Shown: positions 57,626 through 64,000 of the stretch, piece after piece
Layout of the letters: every line of letters begins with the position of its first letter
How positions within the stretch are numbered: position 1 is the stretch's first letter
Assembly (NCBI GenBank): GCA_949825065.1
Contig: OX463845.1
Span: 29,759,315 to 29,823,314 of the forward strand
Direction: 5' to 3'
DNA length: 64,000 nucleotides
Source of the DNA: Odontocerum albicorne
Lineage: Eukaryota; Arthropoda; Insecta; Trichoptera; Odontoceridae
Notes under the pieces: model-generated
What the model was told of the DNA's origin: nothing
Seen by the model: the letters and a program-made list of their open reading frames with translations, nothing else
The model's database searches: none
Program-made: the position numbers and the translations under genes

Positions 57626-57785
57626 TAATCTAAACTTGTGATACTCGTACAAGCAATGTTAGAATTCGTACTAATACAAAGTACATATGCTCGTAGTCCA
57701 GTATTTTAATCTAAATGTGTGATACAAGCAATGTTTGAATTCATACTAATACAAAGAACATATGCTCGTAGTCCAGTATTTTAAA
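57626..57785. repeat. 81-bp tandem duplication
   Basis: Two adjacent copies start TAATCTAAA (57626 and 57707) and end GCTCGTAGTCCAGTATTTTA. They differ by an ACTCGT insertion/deletion and a few substitutions. Confidence 0.9.
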
Positions 57786-58179
57786 AACAATAAAACATTT
57801 TGGCCAGTAAAGCGAAATGATATTTTACAAATGGATAAAAAATGCCTTCACTGATAAATATGTACAATACAGTGAAATAAAGGCAATTGTTAAAAAATTA
57901 CCAAGACCCAACAGAGAAGTGTCACAGTGTTAAGTGAAACGACTATGTGACGAATAAAAAAGTTCGTAGGAGAATCGAATCAAAACACTTTGGTAGTTCT
58001 ATATATTTTTTATCAAGTTAGTGACAATCGTTTTACCATACAATGGTCTTGTCAAACTGTCATTATTTGGTGAAACAACTGGCATTAATTTAGAGAAAGA
58101 AATTAGAATTACCAAATGTTTAATTTGATTTACCTAAAAAATAAGTTCAACGAATATCGACAGAATTAATAAAAAAAAG
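57786..58179. other. AT-rich DNA, nothing recognised
   Basis: No gene or repeat was recognised. Confidence 0.5.
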
Positions 58180-58478
58180 TTTATCTTCGGCTGCAGCAGT
58201 AGCTATAGCCCAACAAGAAGAATGAGGTGCTGGAGGTGGTTAGGTCACATATTAAGGATTCCGTTTGGTGGCTGGTCAAGAGCTGCGTTGTTTTATTGTC
58301 AAAAGGAACTCAATGATTCAGATGTCTATTCCATATCATACACATGTTATGATAGAGACATTCACGGTCTCAGCCTGACATAGCAGAACGTGGAGTGCTG
58401 GCTGTGAACCGACATGGATGAAGGTTTTTTTATGGTATCGTGTTCCTTATGGAACTTATAGAGTGATGATGATGATAT
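58180..58478 (+). mobile_element. LINE 3' end with GAT tail (L6-like)
   Basis: The plus frame reads TRRMRCWRWLGHILRIP followed by WSRAALFY, the RWLGH---R motif of a LINE C-terminus. The 3' untranslated part runs to a GTGATGATGATGATAT microsatellite, a common 3' tail of such elements. It is 5'-truncated. Confidence 0.6.
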
Positions 58479-59514
58479 AAAAAAAATCGATTTATAACTT
58501 CTGTACTATCGATACCATGTTAAATAAAAAATGTTTTGCTTATAAAATTCTCATCACAAAATTTATTTATTTATTATTCCACATGACAAGAAATATACAT
58601 AATTTGCGAAAAAACAACAGGTAATTTAATTTGGACATAAAATTTTAATGGATCAGGGTTTGTTGCCTTTCATTTGTCGTATCCCCCAGCAAACTAGGCT
58701 TTTACCTGTAACTCACTATTAAAATAAGTGTTGAAAAGTCACGCATTAGATGGATCACAAATATATATGGTATATTACATATATATTTTTTGTGTGAGAC
58801 TTTGTTGACACAAAAAAAAAAAAACATCTCGTGTGAAATTAATTCATCTATTAACCTTACTTAGCTTCTTCCTGTAAATATAAAATATTACCCAACTTCC
58901 GAGCAAAATGGTCGTTTACTATTTGTATATTCATACTTCATGCATTAGCGTGAATCTCATAAGCACACTTTGAGCCACTTTGTTAGTCACGCTAATGGAT
59001 CGCCCCTTCGCTAATTCTGGCGATGGGTATCCCAGTATATTGAGTCAGGAATATTCCAAAGAAACTGGGATAACAGCTGGGTGCTTCTCAAAAGGGCATC
59101 CATCATATTGCTAGACTAATACGTTACAAATAACTTATGGATTAATAAAATATTATTTTTACCGTAACATCACTTTTAATACTTTTTCATGACCTTTGAT
59201 AATGTAATATTACTTACATTCAATGTAGTAAGTATAACAAAAGCGCTATTGAAGTGATCACCCCCACTAAAAGTTGTCATAGAAATGGATTGATTTATTC
59301 AGATTTTGTGTTAAAAATATAATTTCGTTTTTGGATTGGTAAATTAAACAACTTTTCTTCGAACTGTACTCAGGATAACTGAAAAAAGTGTTCAATTTTC
59401 AATTATAAATTTCTCAAACCAATTTAAGATAAAAATAATATGTAAAAGGAAGAATAAGTAAATAAAATACTTATTTTATATTTTTGTGATCACCACAGGT
59501 TTATTTTTGGGTTT
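58479..59514. other. Mostly AT-rich DNA, one unassigned patch
   Basis: 58970-59110 (GCTAATGGATCGCCCCTTCG to GGGTGCTTCTCAAAAGGGCA) is GC-richer and looks like a repeat, but has no second copy in the window. Confidence 0.4.
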
Positions 59515-59552
59515 ACTACCGGTTTTGAAGACCACCGTCTTCATCGTCAGAT
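59515..59552 (-). other. Penelope-LTR/hammerhead-like motif
   Basis: On the minus strand CTGACGA (59550..59544) is followed by a perfect 7-bp hairpin TGAAGAC-GGTG-GTCTTCA and AAAACCGGTAGTAAA. The order matches the hammerhead core, but the invariant G of GAAA is A, so it would be inactive. The CCGGTAG...AATAAAC context resembles the fold-back at 49110. Confidence 0.45.
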
Positions 59553-60229
59553 GAAGACAAACTAAATTGCTAAAAATTTATTTCCTGTACAAGTGTAAAT
59601 AATATAAGAGGAATAAGGTAGGGGGAGAGATGTGATTCAAGGGTAAAAGGGGGCGGGGAAAAATGAATCTTTCGGGCAGGTAAGGGTTTGGATATCCAGG
59701 GGGGTGGATTTTAAATAGGAAACATATTAAGCAGATGTCTATTATTAAAATAGGTTTGGTTAACCTATGGTGAACACAAAAATATAAAATAAGTTTTTCA
59801 TTTAATTCCTTTTACATAAAACATGACACCACAAAGTTAAACTATAGTCTTTTCGAAGATTCAGTAAATAAAAATAATATTGCTATGGTTCAAAGCACGG
59901 AGCCACATACTAAAACAAGGCTGGTCTCGGAATAAAAACCTTGACAGAATTATTGGGTTTTTAAAAGTTCAAACGGTGCTTGCCTTAATACAAATGATTC
60001 GGTAGATTTCAAGAATCACAACAAAGATAATGTTGATAATTCAGAGGACATAATTCTTGATTAATCATAATTTGTTATAAAAACCAAGGAATGTAGCGTT
60101 ATTTTGTAACACATGTTTTAACACCCATATAACGCTAAAATAATTTACAAAAGGCAGCTACAAGACTTCGGTATAACAATAAATTCAGATGAAAAAGGGC
60201 AGAGAGTAAAATCAGAAATTCATTCGCCG
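59553..60229. other. AT-rich DNA with a G-rich patch
   Basis: 59610-59710 is G-rich on the plus strand (GGGGGCGGGGAAAAATG, CAGGGGGGTGGATT). It may belong to the Penelope-like fragment next to it. Nothing else was recognised. Confidence 0.4.
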
Positions 60230-60290
60230 GGACATGAGCCTGGAATGTCTGGGTGTTGAGCAAGCATGCTTACCACTTGGACATCGCGCA
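60230..60290 (-). mobile_element. tRNA-like SINE head
   Basis: On the minus strand CGATGTCCAAGTGGTAAGCA (A-box-like) and CCAGGCTCATGTCCCGGCG (T-arm/B-box-like) are separated by a tRNA-like distance. It lacks a closing acceptor stem. It is not the same as heads A, B or C. Confidence 0.45.
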
Positions 60291-60589
60291 GAAAAATCTT
60301 GAACAACCGAGTTCCGATCAGAGAATGATGAACATAAGGAAAATATTTTTTTCACAATTATTTATTTAACTTTTTTTCAAATATTTGCTTGAAAATTTCA
60401 ATTTATAAATAAATCTTCATTTTTAATATTCTATAATTCATTGTTTTAATCTATTCAATAATGACAACAATTATCATTCATTAAAATTTTGTAAATGACA
60501 AAACATTGAGCAAAAAGAAAACATTTTTTTGGTTAAGAAATAACTACATTTTTGGATGCAAACGGAATTAGCTTGTAGAACGGATTTTT

Positions 60590-60840
60590 TTATATTGATA
60601 TCTTCAATATCTCAATGAATAAATTGAGGAGTGAGATCATTAACACATTTTATAATAAAATTAATATTAAAATTAATTTTATAATATGACAATAAATTTG
60701 TGTAATCATTGTTCCTGTTGTTAGCATTCGTAGACTTTTATCTAATTATTTTGTTTCTTATATTATGCATATTGTTTGGTGTCTTTAGGTTTAACCTGCA
60801 TGAAATGTAAAATAAAATAAATATCACAATTTTTATCGAA
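60590..60840 (+). mobile_element. LINE L2 3' end, second copy
   Basis: TCTCAATGAATAAATTGAGG aligns with TCTCGGTGAATAAATTGAGG at 50063, then ACACATTTTATAATA, TTTTGTTTCTTATATTATGC, TTGGTGTCTTTAGGTTTAAC and an AAAATAAAATAAATATC tail align in order with 50100-50245. Confidence 0.7.
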
Positions 60841-61068
60841 ATTTGTTTTTATTGAACCAGTAAATTTTAATATACTTGATGAAGAAAAAACAATTACGAT
60901 CAATAAAAAAAAAGATTCCACGACGAACTGAAAAATAAAAAAACTAGTGAAATAAATCGGCAGCATAACAAAAGAAACATAAAATAATAATACGGAAGAA
61001 TACATTCAGACGGTTTTCTGAGACGCTGTTTCTTTAAGTGTTAAGAATATAAAAAAACCGATGTACTA

Positions 61069-62368
61069 GGTTAGTCAAAAAGTTTTGAAAGCGGAAATGA
61101 AAATACATTTTTTTTGGGGGGAAATCACTTTTATTGCTCAGTATAGTCTCCCATAAGATCAATCCCATAAGACCAACACTTGGTCTAACGATCTTCCAAC
61201 TTTGTTGTCCCATCATGGAAGTGACTTTCTGGAAGGCCTGCAAAATACTCCTTTACGACGGCTATAACCTCATCGTTTGATGAAAAATGCTTTCCACGAA
61301 GGAATTTTTTGAGGTGTGAAAACAGCCAGAAGTCAGAGGGAGCTAAATCTGGCGAATAGGGTGGATGCTGCAACAATTCGTACCCCAATTCACTGATTTT
61401 CGCGATGGTTTTTTGAGCTGTGTGAGCAGGTGCATTGTCTTGATGAAAAATGATTTTTTTCTTCTGCAAACCGGGTCTTTTTTCACAATTTTTTTCATCC
61501 AACTGGTCCAAAAGGTCACAATAATAATCAGAGTTGATTGTCTTACCAGTTTGGAGATAATCTATCAATAAAATTCCTTTTGCATCCCAAAAAACTGACG
61601 CTAACACCTTCTTGGCCGATTTCTGGACACGAACTCGCTTCGGAGCCAAAGTGCCTGGTTCACACCAATCCTTAGCTTCTTGTTTTGATTCAGGATCATG
61701 GTGGTAGACCCAAGTCTCATCCATAGTGATGAATCGACGCAGAAAATCCTTTTTATCCTTTCGAAATTGCTCCAAATGTTGCTCAGAAAGTCGCATTCGA
61801 ACGTGTTTTTGTTGCATTGTTAGCGAAAGCGGAACCCATTGTGCACACAGTTTTTTGAAACCCAAAACTTCAGCCAAAATATGCCATGTTGTTCCATGTG
61901 AGATGCCTATGGTGTCAGCTATCACATCCACAGTCGATCGATGATCTTCCAAAACCATATCCTGTATTTTCGCTATGATTTCTGGTGTTGATGCACTTTT
62001 TGGACGTCCTGAGCGTGGATCGTCTTCAACGCTTGTATGGCCACGCTTAAACTCCAAAACCCATCGGTGAACGGTTGGTAATGAAGGAGAAGACTCCTTT
62101 AATACTTTCACCATCTTTGCATGGATCTCAGTAGCCGATAAACCTTCCAAAATAAAGAATTTAATCACTGCACGATATTCGGATTTTTCCATTGTTAAAA
62201 AATACACTGACACGTCAACTTCAAATGGCTTGTAAACAAAGAATGAATTGACAGATCGAAATGAAATTTTGAGTACGTTCTTATGAAAGATAAAATATTA
62301 AAATGGCGTAGAAATTTTGGTTTTTCTACTGCTCCATAGATGACGCTTTCAAAACTTTTTGACTAACC
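61069..62368 (-). mobile_element. Mariner transposon, copy 2
   Basis: A 1300-bp element of the same family as 28480..29768, inverted relative to it. Both ends carry the GGTTAGTCAAAAAGTTTTGA repeat. The left flank is TA (61067..61068). The right flank reads TT, so one target base has mutated or the original duplication has decayed. The extra length relative to copy 1 is mainly a 12-bp insertion near the end of the transposase gene. Confidence 0.95.
61131..62192 (-). pseudogene. mariner transposase with nonsense codon
   Basis: It starts at ATG 62192 (MEKSEYRAVIK) and is closely similar to the transposase of copy 1 throughout. The catalytic Asp residues in TMDETW, HQDNAPAH and LAPSDFW are all present, and the GRP motif is the normal SGRPKS. 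A TAG at 61187..61185 replaces the TGG of LEDRWTKC, removing the last residues, and a 12-bp in-frame insertion follows it. The linker WVPHLL reads WVPLSL, losing a conserved His. These changes probably inactivate it. Confidence 0.93.
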
Positions 62369-63383
62369 TTGTATAACGATATTTCCAACAGGCCCGACAA
62401 ATACGTAGGGACAAGTAAACATAAAAAAAAGTTTTATAATAAAATTTTCGAGATTCTGTTTACATCAAATAATTAAAGGACACTCGTGACTACGTTAAAA
62501 AAAGAAAATCAGAAAAACACTTTGTGAATCCATTGATCATTTCTAATTAATTATCGTCGAACTCAAGTGATACAGAAGGTATTTCTTTGTTACAACACCG
62601 GAAATCCTGTTTTTAGGACAAGTGCTTAATCAACTAGGCTACAGATTTGTGACAATTTTGATACCGAGATTTATAAGGATAGATATCATGTAATTATTAC
62701 AATATAATTCTAGCAATGGATTCACTATAGAAATGGCCAAACTATTTTAAATTTATTTTTTATATGGGCAATTTTCTTTTGGATATCGTGAAGCGATAAC
62801 GAAATCTCCAAAATGTTGAAGGGTTGATGCTTAATGAAAACCTGAAGATATGAAGCACTGTGATGTGGTCATGTTGGATAGTTAAGGTCCGCAAAACAGT
62901 CGAAGAAAGTTAATAATATGTTTTTTTAATAGTGGGTTTTAAGTTTTTCTAAATAACCCTTACTCTTGTTTAATTTAATGACTTCAATCTCAGGTTTAAG
63001 TAGAGCGGTGATTAATTTGATCAGGATTGCGTTTCGTGGGTTGAAGACTACTTACTAGCTGTCCTTCCCTTTTTGTACGGCTTTGAGTAGTCAGTTGCCA
63101 GCTAGTTTTAGTAATGCTATTCGTAGGATTCCAGGCTGCCTTTTTTTTACACATGGAGTCATGATTTATTAATATATTTAATACAAAAATATAAACTTAA
63201 TTTTAATCAACTTACAAAAAAGGACAGCGAGATAAGTTCATTTTCTAGGTTTTCAGTTTTGTGTTGACGATTCAATCTATTTTGTTCCTTTCTTTAGCGG
63301 TGTAAAAATGTGTATTTTTACACGCATTACCTTGGATTTTAAGTATAATAATATAACAATTTTTTGTTTTACACTTTTGTTGT
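62369..63383. other. AT-rich DNA, nothing recognised
   Basis: A weak tRNA-like string on the minus strand at about 62595-62645 was not good enough to call. Otherwise empty. Confidence 0.45.
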
Positions 63384-63474
63384 AACCAGTACTACCTGGC
63401 AGGTTTACTGCCATGTGGCAATCTCCTTCAACTAACCAGAAAGATGATTTTTAAGAGGATTTTAGAGAAAACCA
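63384..63474 (-). mobile_element. SINE family A, 3' half
   Basis: On the minus strand CTTTCTGGTTAGTTGAAGGA and CCACATGGCAGTAAACCTGC then CAGG are the family A body and tail. Its missing head is probably the array at 63816..64000, with family E inserted between. Confidence 0.75.
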
Positions 63475-63529
63475 AGGTGAATAAAATATATGTTTAAATA
63501 TTAATACTAAACACATACATACACTATAC

Positions 63530-63815
63530 TCCACTTAAAGCCGAATATGTTACTACTAAATATTGGAAATCTACAAAAATTTCTTTGTTGTTCATTATTT
63601 CTTGGTAAATTTTCTTACCAAATATGTTCAACACACGATGATGCGGGGAAGTTAATCATCTTATAGCCGCAGCCACCATCTTTCTATCGTTACAATCAAC
63701 TTTTGTTTTCTTATGTTTTTAATCTTTAAATAATCTGTAAGTGGGATCAAATCCCGAGTTAAAGCGCCCTTGAGGAGACTCAGCTCTCTAAACGACTCTT
63801 TATAAAATGCACTTT
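63530..63815 (-). repeat. Dispersed repeat family E, inserted in a SINE
   Basis: It aligns with 35750..36062: CCACTTAAAGCCGAATATGT, TTTTCTTACCAAATATGTTC, GATGCGGGGAAGTTAATC, GCCGCAGCCACCATC, and the right end AAAGCGCCCTTGAGGAGACT with CTCTCTAAACGACTCTTTAT (reversed hairpin terminus). The two sides join SINE A 3' and 5' parts in the same orientation, which indicates insertion into that SINE. Confidence 0.7.
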
Positions 63816-64000
63816 TATTTTAAAAAAAATCGAGTACCAACAGATATCAAACCCGCCATCTCCAGGTCGGAAGATAAGCATCATACGAGTACCAATATAT
63901 ATCGAAGCCGCCTGGGTCGGAAGACAGGCATCATACGAGTACCAATAGATATCAAAGCCGCCACCCCCGGGTCAGAAGACAGACATCATACGAGTACCAA
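63816..64000 (-). repeat. Tandem array of SINE-A heads
   Basis: At least three head-to-tail units of about 53-60 bp run off the right edge. Each, on the minus strand, is TTGGTACTCGTATGATG then CCTGTCTTCCGACCC then a GGCGG(G/C)TT(T/C)GATAT B-box region. They correspond to the part of the SINE A head between A-box and B-box. The unit nearest 63830 continues into the family's CGATTTTTTTTAAAA junction, which proves the relationship. Confidence 0.8.

Noticed and set aside
62590..62650. tRNA-like string on the minus strand (GTAGCCTAGTTGATTAAGCA)
   Set aside because: The A-box is weak and the B-box is degenerate, with no second copy in the window.

Overview
The window is about 67-70% A+T and looks like insect nuclear DNA, either intronic or intergenic. 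The evidence is one exon of a conserved animal signalling gene with spliceosomal splice sites, many mariner-type DNA transposons, tRNA-derived SINEs, degraded non-LTR retrotransposons and several minisatellites. There are no operons, rRNAs, CRISPR arrays or intact tRNA genes. I could not assign a species.

Host gene: the one host exon I am sure of is at 1281..1436 on the minus strand. It encodes 52 codons of the type I regulatory subunit of cAMP-dependent protein kinase (insect Pka-R1), including the RRGGI pseudosubstrate site. It has a clean acceptor and donor and is 74% G+C. Its 5' exons must lie at higher coordinates, and I found none out to 64000, so most of the window is probably intron (more than 60 kb) or upstream DNA of this gene. 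A CpG-rich patch at 5446..5525 with a minus-strand TATA box is a speculative internal promoter.

Mobile DNA: (1) two 1.3-kb mariners of one family, 28480..29768 (+, intact 349-residue DD34D transposase) and 61069..62368 (-, one nonsense codon), in inverted orientation 32 kb apart; (2) a 1279-bp DD41D Tc1/mariner element at 54748..56026 with TIRs and TA duplications but a frameshifted gene; (3) four more mariner remnants (about 17.05, 17.95, 46.1 and 52.1 kb); (4) a pogo-like MITE at 791..1206, 74 bp from the Pka-R1 splice donor; (5) at least six non-LTR retrotransposon lineages, all 5'-truncated, including about ten copies of one 3' end; (6) at least three tRNA-headed SINE families; (7) two unclassified dispersed repeats (D and E).

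Tandem and folded DNA: minisatellites with 70-, 64-, 52- and 36-bp units, several two-copy duplications, a 211-bp fold-back at 49110..49320 whose arms carry a hammerhead-like core as in Penelope-like elements, a miRNA-precursor-like hairpin at 50843..50916, and a tandem array made of SINE tRNA-like heads at the right edge. The word TACGAGTA/TACTCGTA is clearly over-represented. I found no cooperating gene system. What stands out is the intact mariner, the fold-back/hammerhead-like element and the SINE-head array.
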